A DNA stretch of 64,000 bases from Saprospiraceae bacterium (GTDB lineage: Bacteria; Bacteroidota; Bacteroidia; Chitinophagales; Saprospiraceae): positions 16,494 to 80,493 of the forward strand of contig JAHDHH010000001.1 in assembly GCA_020631405.1 (NCBI GenBank), given 5' to 3'. A program made the translations under genes and the position numbers. Shown here in pieces: positions 45,659 to 54,807 of this stretch (positions are counted from its first letter, which is position 1; every line of letters begins with the position of its first letter). The notes beneath the pieces are model-generated. The model was not told the DNA's origin, searched no databases, and saw nothing but the letters and a program-made list of their open reading frames with translations.

Positions 45659-46369
45659 CTATGAATTCACCTTGTCTTTAGCTCTCCAAAAGGGCAAGTA
45701 AAGCAATAGGAATAGCCCCAAAATGAGAAATTGAATAGTGAACATATGAGTAGGGTAGCTCCCCAAAATGTCAAGAAGACCTCCTGTTGGCGGTTTTTCC
45801 ATAGTATAGGAATAGTTAGACCCGAGTTGTATATTGACAAGCCAGCATATCATCATGTAGACAAGCGTAGCTAAATAAGCGTTAATCAAATCTTTAAAGT
45901 TAATGCGTATCCGATAGACGAAGATCGAATATAGGGGTAAGATAATCAATACACTATGCAGCATCCAATAGACAAAATAACCGATTGCTGGAAAACCTTC
46001 CTTGAGATCAGGAATAATATTAGCTGCAGCGGTACCTATTCCAATCCAAAAGTAAAAGATGCCGAGCCACCTCCTATGTTTGGTCCACATGACAAACGGT
46101 GCCATGATTGCTATGGTTCGACAGAGGTGTAGTGGGAGGTCCTCCACTATGGTGAATGAGCCATCTTGTAGTCTAGCTATTACACGGATAATAACCGCAG
46201 CAAGTGGAACTAAGGCAATGCAACAGCCAAGGATTCTCTGTCCTTTGTCATCAAGCGACATGCCTACCTTAATTAAGCTATAGCCAATTACGCCAACTAA
46301 AATAATAGGCGTAAAATGCTGTACCCCGAAGGTTTTAAATTGTAAGGAAAGTAATAAATCTAACAGCAA
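45659..46369 (-). CDS. TIGR02206/YwaF-like integral membrane protein
   Basis: A 236-residue protein with about seven hydrophobic helices. The features match the TIGR02206 (YwaF) family: FGVQHFTPIIL near the start, DLPLHLCRTIAI, IPDLKEGFPAIGYFVYWMLHSVLI, MICWLVNIQLGSNYSYTMEKPP and HMFTIQFLIL. The HxC and WMLHS histidines lie within helices. Its function is not established. The start is probably the TTG at 46369; no in-frame ATG precedes the first helix. It is divergent from the S46 peptidase. Confidence 0.85.
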   Translation of the reverse strand: MLLDLLLSLQFKTFGVQHFTPIILVGVIGYSLIKVGMSLDDKGQRILGCCIALVPLAAVIIRVIARLQDGSFTIVEDLPLHLCRTIAIMAPFVMWTKHRRWLGIFYFWIGIGTAAANIIPDLKEGFPAIGYFVYWMLHSVLIILPLYSIFVYRIRINFKDLINAYLATLVYMMICWLVNIQLGSNYSYTMEKPPTGGLLDILGSYPTHMFTIQFLILGLFLLLYLPFWRAKDKVNS

Positions 46370-46443
46370 AATTTGAATACTAGTTAAGTTCGAATATAAT
46401 CTATTATTTTTACAAATCGTATCTAACTTAAAATCGAATAAAC

Positions 46444-48744
46444 ATGAATCGTAACATCATTCTCTCTTTGCTTTTTAGCATTGCAATTGCCTTGCCAACC
46501 TTCGCTGGAGAAGGCATGTGGCTTCCCTTATTGTTAAAAGCACTCAATGAGGAAGAGATGCAAAGTATGGGGATGAAAATGTCCGCAGAAGATATTTACT
46601 CTGTGAACCAAGGTTCATTAAAGGATGCAATTGCTCATTTTGGCGGATTTTGCACATCAGAAGTGATCTCAGACCAAGGCTTATTGTTAACTAACCATCA
46701 CTGCGGATATAGTGAGATTCAGAGCCATAGCACTTTGGATAAAAATTACTTGAAGGATGGATTTTGGGCTAGTAACTTGTCAGAAGAGCTGGCTAATCCT
46801 GGCTTATTCGCAAGATTCATAGATAGGATCATTGATGTGTCAGAAGATGTTTTAGCAGGAACAGATGCAGCAACGACAGATGCAGAAAGAGATGCTATCA
46901 TTGCTAAAAACATAGATGCACTCAAGGGTACAATGGTCTTAAAAGCATACGAAGAGGTTCAGATTAAGCCATTTTTCAATACCAACCAATATTTCGCATT
47001 CGTCACTGTTACTTATAATGATGTAAGATTGGTTGGTGCACCACCAGAGAGTATTGGTAAGTTTGGTGCAGATACTGATAATTGGGAATGGCCGAGACAT
47101 ACAGGGGACTTTGCCTTGTTTAGAATCTATGCAGGACAAGATAATATGCCAGCAGATTACAGCGCAGAGAATAAGCCTTACACTCCTAAGCACTCACTTC
47201 CAATATCTTTAGATGGGGTAGAAGAAGGTGATTTCACCTTAGTGTTTGGATTTCCAGGAAGAACTAAGCAGTATTTGCCTGGTGTTGCTGTTGAACAGAC
47301 TCTCAATGTATTGAATCCAGCAAAGATCGAAATTAGAGACAATGCTCTTGGAATTGTTGGGAAGGCAATGAGAGAAGACCCAAATATCAAGCTAAAGTAT
47401 GCTTCTAAATTCGCTAGTATTGCAAATTATTGGAAGAAGTGGATTGGCGAAAGTTTAGGATTAGAGAAGACCAATGCACTTGATAAGAAGGCAAAGTTCG
47501 AAGCGGAACTTGTCCAACGAAGCCCAGCTGCTAAAACCTACCTTGAAGAGTTTGACACATATTATAAAGCTATCGAACCTTATGCACTCGTGAAGGATTA
47601 CTTCTCAGAAGTCACAGGGAGGAATATTGAACTCATGAGAGTAGCAAGTATTTCAAAAAGATTAGTTGATAGATATGACAATAATGGCGAAGAAGGCTAC
47701 AAAGGCTATGCTGGTAGAGTCATTCCATTCTTCGAGGGTTTGTACAAAAACTATGATGCTAGTGTTGATAAAGCAGTATTTACAAGTTTAGTAGAATTAT
47801 ATAAGAATAACATAGATGCGAAGTACGTACCTAAAGCTATCCAAGGTAATGTCAATGGACTTGCGGACAAGGTCTACAACGGCTCAATGTTAGCAAATGG
47901 AGAGAAGTATATTAAGTTACTCAAAGAGGGTAGTCCAGCAGATGTGGTCAAAGCATTGAATGCTGACCCAGGATTTCAAGTCTACAATGAGTGGGCGGAA
48001 GTATACCATCAAGAAGCTGCCGTGCAATATAGCGGGATTAACACCAAGATTGATTCATTACAAAGGCTTTATATGAAGGCTCAAATGGACGCCTTTCCAG
48101 AAAAGAAATTTTATCCAGACGCAAATAGTACATTGAGAGTAACTTACGGTCAAGTAAATGGCTATGAACCCAAAGATGGCGTATGGTATGAGCCAGTTAC
48201 CACACTTGGTGGAGTCATAGCTAAGTACATACCCAATGACTATGAATTTGACGTACACCCTAAGTTAGTAGAACTCTATAATGACAAAGACTTTGGAGAA
48301 TATGCAACCCAGGATGGAAAAATACCTGTATGCTTCTTGGGAAGTAACCACACCACTGGTGGCAATAGTGGTAGCCCGGCTATCGACGCTTATGGTAACC
48401 TCATAGGGCTCAACTTTGATAGAGTTTGGGAAGGTACAATGAGTGATATCAACTATGATAAATCCATCTGTCGAAATATTATGGTAGACGCCAGATATAT
48501 CCTGTTTGTCGTTGACAAATTTGCTGGAGCAGGTCACCTTATCGAAGAGATGAACCTAGTACACCCAAAGTTAGGACAAGTCAACCTAATGCCCACAGTA
48601 GGAGAAAAAGCATGCTGTGCTGATGGAAGTGATTGTAGCAAATGTGAAACTATGTGTACCCCAGAAGGACTAGTCAAAAGCTGTAAGAAGTGTATGAAAA
48701 AGCAAAAGCAATGCAAAAAGCATAAAGACTGTTGCAAGTCATAG
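46444..48744 (+). CDS. S46 dipeptidyl-peptidase, DPP11-like, with Cys-rich tail
   Basis: A 766-residue exopeptidase, probably periplasmic, with a signal peptide ending near residue 21. The catalytic triad is visible: His85/86 in TNHHCGYSEI, Asp222 in PRHTGDF and Ser642 in GGNSGSPA. Arg660 in NFDRVWEG is 18 residues after the serine, the same spacing as the arginine that gives P. gingivalis DPP11 its Asp/Glu preference. It therefore probably frees dipeptides with Asp or Glu in the second position. The family normally ends near residue 720; here a tail (724-766) adds ten cysteines among lysines (ACCADGSDC, CSKCETMC, CKKCMKKQKQC, HKDCCKS). The radical SAM gene starts four bases after the stop. 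Confidence 0.96.
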   Translation: MNRNIILSLLFSIAIALPTFAGEGMWLPLLLKALNEEEMQSMGMKMSAEDIYSVNQGSLKDAIAHFGGFCTSEVISDQGLLLTNHHCGYSEIQSHSTLDKNYLKDGFWASNLSEELANPGLFARFIDRIIDVSEDVLAGTDAATTDAERDAIIAKNIDALKGTMVLKAYEEVQIKPFFNTNQYFAFVTVTYNDVRLVGAPPESIGKFGADTDNWEWPRHTGDFALFRIYAGQDNMPADYSAENKPYTPKHSLPISLDGVEEGDFTLVFGFPGRTKQYLPGVAVEQTLNVLNPAKIEIRDNALGIVGKAMREDPNIKLKYASKFASIANYWKKWIGESLGLEKTNALDKKAKFEAELVQRSPAAKTYLEEFDTYYKAIEPYALVKDYFSEVTGRNIELMRVASISKRLVDRYDNNGEEGYKGYAGRVIPFFEGLYKNYDASVDKAVFTSLVELYKNNIDAKYVPKAIQGNVNGLADKVYNGSMLANGEKYIKLLKEGSPADVVKALNADPGFQVYNEWAEVYHQEAAVQYSGINTKIDSLQRLYMKAQMDAFPEKKFYPDANSTLRVTYGQVNGYEPKDGVWYEPVTTLGGVIAKYIPNDYEFDVHPKLVELYNDKDFGEYATQDGKIPVCFLGSNHTTGGNSGSPAIDAYGNLIGLNFDRVWEGTMSDINYDKSICRNIMVDARYILFVVDKFAGAGHLIEEMNLVHPKLGQVNLMPTVGEKACCADGSDCSKCETMCTPEGLVKSCKKCMKKQKQCKKHKDCCKS

Positions 48745-48748
48745 ACTG

Positions 48749-49774
48749 ATGAATAAAGCGGCTATCAAGGATGGGTTGAGGTTTTTGTCAAAGACTTCGT
48801 GGAGACGGTTGTGGAATATGGTCGCTTTGTACATGTCGTATCAAGTGACAAAAGTTTTGCGGAAGCCTGTACAGTGGGGGATGCCTATGTCAGTGTCATT
48901 CGAACCGACTACAGCTTGTAATCTTAGATGTCCAGAGTGCCCTAGTGGACTAAGGTCATTTAGTAGAGAGACAGGTAACTTAAAGAGTGACTTCTTTAGA
49001 AACAGTATTGACCAGTTTCATTCGACGTTGTCCTACCTTATCTTTTATTTTCAAGGTGAGCCCTACATCAATCCCAAGTTCCTTGATATGGTTCGTTATG
49101 CTTCTGAGAAGAACATTTATACCATTACCTCGACTAATGGCCACTTTCTCAATAAAGAAAATGCCCGAAAGACGGTTGAATCTGGCTTGGATAGACTCAT
49201 TATTAGTATAGACGGAACTACACAAGAGGTCTATGAGCAGTATAGGAAAGAGGGAACTCTAGCTTCGGTCCTCAAGGGAGCTGAGAATATCATTCAAGCG
49301 AAACGAGAATTAGGTAAGGCACACCCCTACGTAGTGTTCCAATACCTAGTTGTTAAGCCAAATGAACACCAATTGGATGAAGTGCAGGTGCTGGCAGATA
49401 AACTTGGTGTAGATGAGGTGAAATTCAAGACTGCACAAGTCTATGATTACGAACATGGGAATGCTCTTATTCCAACTATTGAAAAATATTCTCGATATAA
49501 AAAGAATAGTGATGGGACTTACTCTGTAAAAGGAGAAATCAAAAATCAATGTTGGAAAATGTGGCATAGTTGCGTCATCACATGGGATGGCTTAGTGGTG
49601 CCTTGTTGTTTTGATAAAGATGCCCAACATAGACTAGGAGACCTGAAAGACAACGACTTACAGACAATATGGGGCAGTAAAAGTTACACTCAATTTAGAT
49701 CAAAACTGCTCACAGGTAGAGACCAAATAGATATCTGCACCAATTGTACAGAAGGGTGCAAAGTGTGGGCATAA
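48749..49774 (+). CDS. Radical SAM/SPASM domain protein
   Basis: A 341-residue enzyme. The radical SAM cluster motif is C57-x3-C61-x2-C64 (ACNLRCPECPSG). The barrel includes YFQGEPYINP, TSTNGHFL and RLIISIDGTTQEVY. A C-terminal SPASM-type region has cysteines at 268, 275, 286, 287, 330, 333 and 337 (NQCWKMWHSC, VPCCFDKD, CTNCTEGC) for auxiliary Fe-S clusters. SPASM enzymes often modify peptides or proteins, such as maturing sulfatases or RiPPs, and some act on sugars or alcohols. It starts four bases after the Cys-tailed peptidase, so the two are surely co-transcribed. There is no signal peptide; it acts in the cytoplasm. Confidence 0.93.
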   Translation: MNKAAIKDGLRFLSKTSWRRLWNMVALYMSYQVTKVLRKPVQWGMPMSVSFEPTTACNLRCPECPSGLRSFSRETGNLKSDFFRNSIDQFHSTLSYLIFYFQGEPYINPKFLDMVRYASEKNIYTITSTNGHFLNKENARKTVESGLDRLIISIDGTTQEVYEQYRKEGTLASVLKGAENIIQAKRELGKAHPYVVFQYLVVKPNEHQLDEVQVLADKLGVDEVKFKTAQVYDYEHGNALIPTIEKYSRYKKNSDGTYSVKGEIKNQCWKMWHSCVITWDGLVVPCCFDKDAQHRLGDLKDNDLQTIWGSKSYTQFRSKLLTGRDQIDICTNCTEGCKVWA

Positions 49775-49884
49775 CGCAGATGTTTTCAGATTTGAAGGAA
49801 GTTAATTTCACTTTCTTTTCACATTTTCTAACTTAATTCCATTTTCAAGCAAAATTGGAATAGTTTTTTCACTAGAACAATTAC

Positions 49885-50904
49885 ATGTTATACAAAGCCA
49901 TAATCCAAGGAAATATTGAGTTCGGAACAGAGAAGAGTTTTAGTAAGGCTCTGAAGATGTACGAATATAGAGCAGAGAATTATCACAAGTCGGATGCACT
50001 TTTTGAAACGGAAGAGATTTTCATCAAAGATTCGCTTTCGTTGATCATTCCAAGGTTTGTCAAGCAAGTGTTTGATAAGACATATAGGAATACAATTGCT
50101 CTCTTGGAGTATTGTAGCCAATTTGGAATATCTGGAGAGATAGATGCTTGGTTGATAGACGAGGGTAAGATATTGAAGTATGACCACATGGAGCCAAATA
50201 GCGACAAGGTGGTAGTTCAAAGATTCCTCAAAGGAAAGGCTCTAGTCGGTCAAGAAGGACAAGAAGAGCAAGCATTAGAACACTTGACAAAGGCTATCGA
50301 AAAGTATGACAGACATGCTCAGGCTTATCAAAAGCGAGCTAAAGTAAACAAGATACTTAAGCGAAATCATGATGCACTTAGGGACTATACCAAGAGTATT
50401 GGGATAGACGAGACTAACCCTTATGCGTATTATGGTCGTGCCAAGATCCACTTAATGGAAGGCAAGATCGAAGAGGCAATCCATGATTTAGAACATGCAC
50501 TCAAGAGATCAGTAGCGCTTCAACCGGTATATTGGAAGGCTAGGAGAGTTAAGGGTAAGTGTCATTTTGACTTAGGACAGTATGACTTAGCCGCATTTGA
50601 TTTCAAGCTATTTTCAAAAAGAAAATTTGAGGAAGGTAATCCTAATATTGTCTGGACTAGGTGGGTACACTTTTACTATGGAGAGGTGCTAGTTGGCCAA
50701 GAACAGTTTGAAGATGCTGTAGCGCAATACAACCTGGCTATGGAGTCACCAAAGTCCCCTGATCCCATTGAAGACAAAGATATTCTTCGACAAAGAGGCT
50801 TAGCTAAACTTGGTTCAGGTATGAGTGGTTACATCAAAGATTGGACTGATGCCAAAGCTTTGGGTGATAAACTTTCAGCAAAATTATTAAAAGAAAATAG
50901 CTAG
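49885..50904 (+). CDS. TPR protein, probably cytoplasmic
   Basis: A 339-residue protein without a signal peptide. Residues 1-110 are helical and not clearly TPR. From about 115 there are TPR units: GQEEQALEHLTKAIEKYDRHAQAYQKRAKV, HDALRDYTKSIGIDETNPYAYYGRAKI, KIEEAIHDLEHAL and QFEDAVAQYNLAM. It is likely a scaffold for protein contacts; the partner is unknown. It lies 110 bases after the radical SAM gene and 42 bases before the PorE-like gene on the same strand. Confidence 0.82.
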   Translation: MLYKAIIQGNIEFGTEKSFSKALKMYEYRAENYHKSDALFETEEIFIKDSLSLIIPRFVKQVFDKTYRNTIALLEYCSQFGISGEIDAWLIDEGKILKYDHMEPNSDKVVVQRFLKGKALVGQEGQEEQALEHLTKAIEKYDRHAQAYQKRAKVNKILKRNHDALRDYTKSIGIDETNPYAYYGRAKIHLMEGKIEEAIHDLEHALKRSVALQPVYWKARRVKGKCHFDLGQYDLAAFDFKLFSKRKFEEGNPNIVWTRWVHFYYGEVLVGQEQFEDAVAQYNLAMESPKSPDPIEDKDILRQRGLAKLGSGMSGYIKDWTDAKALGDKLSAKLLKENS

Positions 50905-50946
50905 TAGAGTTCTAGCGTTGTAGCATTGTACTAACAACCCTAGTCC

Positions 50947-52827
50947 GTGAAAATTATACAACTCTGTTTTTTCTTCTGTCTAATGATAGGAGCATTGTCT
51001 GCTCAGGTGGATGATTCCAAAGTGTTAAAATTAGTCAATAAGGCAAAAGCATTTCAGGCTAAGAACAAACAACAAAAAGCTACAGCTTTGCTTGAGCAAG
51101 GTGTAGCGAAGTTTCCCTCAAGTCTTGCAATCAGAAAAGCTTTAGTGCTTAATTACCTAGGCAAAGAAGGTTGGTCAGAAGCAATTCCCCACCTTGAATA
51201 CTTAAAAACCCATAGTGAAACTCCTACAATCAAAGTGCTATACTCTCTCTATTTAGCTCACAGAAAATCGGACAATGGTAGTGAAGCCCTAGCTAACTTG
51301 GAAGAAGTCATAGCCTTAGTGCCCACTAATCAAGATAAACATCAAAACTTACTCAACGAGCGGAAGCAATACATGTTTTATCTCGATGCCATAGCAAATC
51401 CAGTAGCATTTAACCCTAAGCCACTATCAGGAAATGTTAATACTGAACAGTTAGAATACCTGCCTAGTATTGCCTTAGATGGCACTATGATTTTTACAAG
51501 AAGGAATGGCAGTCAAGAAGATCTGTATCAAAGTAATCTAGATAGTTTGTCCCAGTTTTCTATTGCTTATGCTCTAGAGAATATTAATACAGCATACAAT
51601 GAAGGTGCTCACTGCCTAAGTGCTGACGCCAAGACTCTACTCATCTCAATAGATCATAGAAGAGATAGCTACGGCAGCTTTGACATCTATATGACCCAAC
51701 ATGTCGAGGGACAGTGGTTGCCTATCAAGAACTTAGGACCAAATATTAATTCACGACATTGGGATGCTCAACCTTGCTTAAGTGCAGATGGGAAGACCCT
51801 ATACTTTGCTAGTAAACGAAGTGGGAATAAGGATATATATAAGAGTGAGCTAGTTGGTGGAGAGTGGCAGCCAGCCGTTGCTCTTGATTCTACTATTAAT
51901 ACAACTAAGGACGAAGCATCACCATTCTTGCATCCAGATAGTAGGACACTTTACTTTAGGTCAAATGGTCATCTTGGGATGGGTGACTTTGATATATTTC
52001 TCTCAAGAATGGAAGAAGGCCAATGGGGAACACCAATAAACTTAGGCTACCCAATCAATACAGAAGCTAGCGAAGGAGCCCTTTTTGTGGATATCTTTGG
52101 TGAGAAAGCTTATTATGCAAGCGATTTCGGGAGAGACAATCTAGATATATTCTCTTTTGACCTACCTACTGAGTTGAAGCCTGAACCTGTAACTTATACC
52201 ACCATCAAAGTAATAGATGAGGAAACACAAGAGAGTATTAGTGCCATCATTACTATTCAGGCTCTTGAAGATGGTAATGAATACAATCTGCAAACGAATG
52301 CAGAAGGTGTTGTCAATCAAATACTAAATACTGGTCATACCTATGCAGTCAATGTTTCTGCTGCTGAATATGCATTTCATTCAGAATTCATCGACCTTGT
52401 TGAAGAGGCTAGCTTGGCCAAACCTTACTTGTACACAGTGATACTTTCAAGGATAATGCCACAAGAAGTTGAGGTATCTGAGTCAGAACCAACGATTTTG
52501 AACAATATATTCTTTGAAAGTGGAAGTTATACGTTGCTGCCAACAAGTAATTTTGAAATCAACCAGCTGTATAAGTTGCTACAAGACAATCCCAAGACTA
52601 CTATAAAAGTCATTGGTCATACTGATGACATAGGTCGAGAAGAAGATAATTTGACCCTTTCTAAAAATAGAGCAAATGCAGTAAAGCAGGCTCTTGTTGC
52701 TAAAGGCATTGACACAATTAGAATAGAAGCAATTGGAAGAGGAGAGAGCCAACCTATTGATACCAACGACACAGCTGAAGGCAGAGAAAGTAATAGGAGA
52801 ACTGAATTTGTAATTTTGTATCGCTAA
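50947..52827 (+). CDS. PorE-like OmpA-family protein (TPR, PD40, CNA-like, OmpA)
   Basis: A 626-residue secreted protein starting at GTG 50947 with a signal peptide ending near LSAQ. The domain order is TPR (about 25-135), WD40-like PD40 beta-propeller (about 165-405; repeats such as DAQPCLSADGKTLYFASKRSGNKDIY), a carboxypeptidase-regulatory-like beta domain (about 415-490) and a C-terminal OmpA domain (about 515-626; GHTDDIGREEDNLTLSKNRA, NRRTEFVI) that binds peptidoglycan. This is the order known for the T9SS component PorE. Many Bacteroidota carry paralogues with the same layout, and this one lacks a lipoprotein Cys, so the T9SS role is tentative. Confidence 0.88.
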   Translation: MKIIQLCFFFCLMIGALSAQVDDSKVLKLVNKAKAFQAKNKQQKATALLEQGVAKFPSSLAIRKALVLNYLGKEGWSEAIPHLEYLKTHSETPTIKVLYSLYLAHRKSDNGSEALANLEEVIALVPTNQDKHQNLLNERKQYMFYLDAIANPVAFNPKPLSGNVNTEQLEYLPSIALDGTMIFTRRNGSQEDLYQSNLDSLSQFSIAYALENINTAYNEGAHCLSADAKTLLISIDHRRDSYGSFDIYMTQHVEGQWLPIKNLGPNINSRHWDAQPCLSADGKTLYFASKRSGNKDIYKSELVGGEWQPAVALDSTINTTKDEASPFLHPDSRTLYFRSNGHLGMGDFDIFLSRMEEGQWGTPINLGYPINTEASEGALFVDIFGEKAYYASDFGRDNLDIFSFDLPTELKPEPVTYTTIKVIDEETQESISAIITIQALEDGNEYNLQTNAEGVVNQILNTGHTYAVNVSAAEYAFHSEFIDLVEEASLAKPYLYTVILSRIMPQEVEVSESEPTILNNIFFESGSYTLLPTSNFEINQLYKLLQDNPKTTIKVIGHTDDIGREEDNLTLSKNRANAVKQALVAKGIDTIRIEAIGRGESQPIDTNDTAEGRESNRRTEFVILYR

Positions 52828-52839
52828 GAGTGGCAACTA

Positions 52840-54522
52840 TTATTGGATGACGAGGCGGATAGGGTAGTCATTGACAAATACGACATAGGTCTCTTGCGAT
52901 AGTGACTCAACAGAAAAGTAATTTTCCAGTACTTCTTGACTCATTAAGATATTTCCTAATAAGTCGAATACTTTGATCTTTACGATTCCTGAATTGTCGT
53001 TTCGCTTGATAAATACCTTTTCTCGAGCTGGATTAGGATATAGTTGGATGATATCTCTGTCAGTTGTTGTTTCTATACTCGAAGATGTCATAGCAAAATA
53101 TTCATCAAGGTAGGTAAGGCGTTGTTCTATCCAAGTTAGTATATACGGTAGGTTTTCATCATTAGATATATATTCAGGATGAGCCAATGATTCTCTTGCA
53201 TACAAAAGATTGGAAGAGAGCATATTATGGATACTTATCACCCTATTCAAAAGAGTTTTGGTGTCCAGTATAGTTGTCCGATAGTCTGACCAGCGTTGAG
53301 CTATTGTTTGTCGATAGTTACCTGGGTTGAGAGCAATCACCCTATCCATAAACCCATTAGTCAAGATACTATTCGTTACATTGTCGTTAGCTCCATCCCA
53401 TCGCAATCCGAAAGATCCATCAAGATCCCACGGGATATAGAAGTAGGGTGTATTTGTATTGTATTTGGCCAGATAGATGTTCTTACCAGTATTGTCAGTG
53501 GCACGCAACATGTTGAGGAAGATGAAGTAATCTATATAGTTTTCTTTTACAAACCTCTCCCATACAGTATTGCTAAATTCAGTGTCACTAGAGTTAATGA
53601 TGTAATCAGTAAAGTCATAAAGAAGCTCCCAATTACTTGTGTCAACTTCGTTAGGATACTTTATCTCGTAACCTCCCCATTCTTGAGCCTCAGATTGTAA
53701 GGTTGGTAAACTACCAAAAGTTGATGCTCCCCACGATACTCCTTTGTAGAGTTCTCCTCTGATGCTTCCATTATAAGTTTTGAGCTGGAGTTGTTTTCTG
53801 TCAATTTGCTCTGAGAGGTTGTAGATTCCTGTGTACCGACCATTGACAAATAGCTCTACATAGCTGACATCAGCACCTGATTTAGCATTGGGTTCTTGGA
53901 CGGCATAGGTAGGAGTATGGATGTCAAGCCAAAGTGTATTAGCTATATAGCTTCGTAGTCTTAGAGGTTCGTTGTATAGTGCATCAAGAATCCAATCATC
54001 ATCTGACCTCATATTGCCAAATTGGACATCACGTGTCTCTATGCCCGTATCATCTTTCCAAAACTCTAAATCGAAGGTTTTCTTTGGATAATAAAGGGAG
54101 TTGCCTCCCCTAAGCTCAATGCCAATGTTAGAAGTGAATACTTGGTCCTCATCAGCATAAGAGATCCTTGCGGGTATTTTTGGTTCATCTACAATAGTGT
54201 CTGAACTCATGATTGAGATTAGAGGGAGTCGGGTTAGGTAGAGTGAGAGTTGATTAGTAGTGTTGGTAATGGCATAGGACTCAGAATAGGAAAGAGCAGT
54301 TGGAATTGAGTCAAAAGTATATTCTCGTTGATTTAGGGCAATGATGACTTCTTGATAATTGTCTAGATTGTTATATACTTCTAAGCTGTCTACGAAAGAT
54401 ATGACTATGCCTAGAGAGTCATCTATTTGATAGCTATGCTCAGCAATCCTTATCGTCATGGTTTGACCAAGACTCAGCCAAGTATGGGTTAAACAGAGTA
54501 GGATTGTAATTAGTCGCTTCAT
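52840..54522 (-). CDS. Exported CotH-kinase-like protein
   Basis: A 560-residue secreted protein with a signal peptide ending near LSLGQ. After about 90 residues of beta-rich leader, the CotH domain (about 110-450) shows IELRGGNSLYYPKKTFDLEFW, DALYNEPLRLRSYIA, YNLSEQIDRKQL, the metal-site region NTGKNIYLAKYN and YIPWDLDGSFGLRWDG. The end is a type A T9SS domain (LYPNPAREKVFIKR, LGNILMS, YPIRLVIQ). This is the second exported CotH protein in the window; it has no lamin-tail domain. It converges on the OmpA gene with 12 bases between. Confidence 0.9.
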   Translation of the reverse strand: MKRLITILLCLTHTWLSLGQTMTIRIAEHSYQIDDSLGIVISFVDSLEVYNNLDNYQEVIIALNQREYTFDSIPTALSYSESYAITNTTNQLSLYLTRLPLISIMSSDTIVDEPKIPARISYADEDQVFTSNIGIELRGGNSLYYPKKTFDLEFWKDDTGIETRDVQFGNMRSDDDWILDALYNEPLRLRSYIANTLWLDIHTPTYAVQEPNAKSGADVSYVELFVNGRYTGIYNLSEQIDRKQLQLKTYNGSIRGELYKGVSWGASTFGSLPTLQSEAQEWGGYEIKYPNEVDTSNWELLYDFTDYIINSSDTEFSNTVWERFVKENYIDYFIFLNMLRATDNTGKNIYLAKYNTNTPYFYIPWDLDGSFGLRWDGANDNVTNSILTNGFMDRVIALNPGNYRQTIAQRWSDYRTTILDTKTLLNRVISIHNMLSSNLLYARESLAHPEYISNDENLPYILTWIEQRLTYLDEYFAMTSSSIETTTDRDIIQLYPNPAREKVFIKRNDNSGIVKIKVFDLLGNILMSQEVLENYFSVESLSQETYVVFVNDYPIRLVIQ

Positions 54523-54807
54523 CTAGGAATCAAGTTGTTATTGGACACGAATGCCAATCTATCCACTAACATACAAAGTATCGAAAAAATCATACTAGGA
54601 TGTGAGGTATAATAGTGTAAGTTATTGCTTCTTTCTCGATATGAAGGTGTTGATTGAACTTACGTTGTGTCATGTCAAGAAATACGGGAAATCTCAACCA
54701 TACAAACTAAGTATTGTAAGGTCTCAATCGTATTGACTAGTATAAAGCAATACTATCCATTCAACACTTGAATAATGTATAATAAAGTCTTAACTTCGCC
54801 GACCGAA

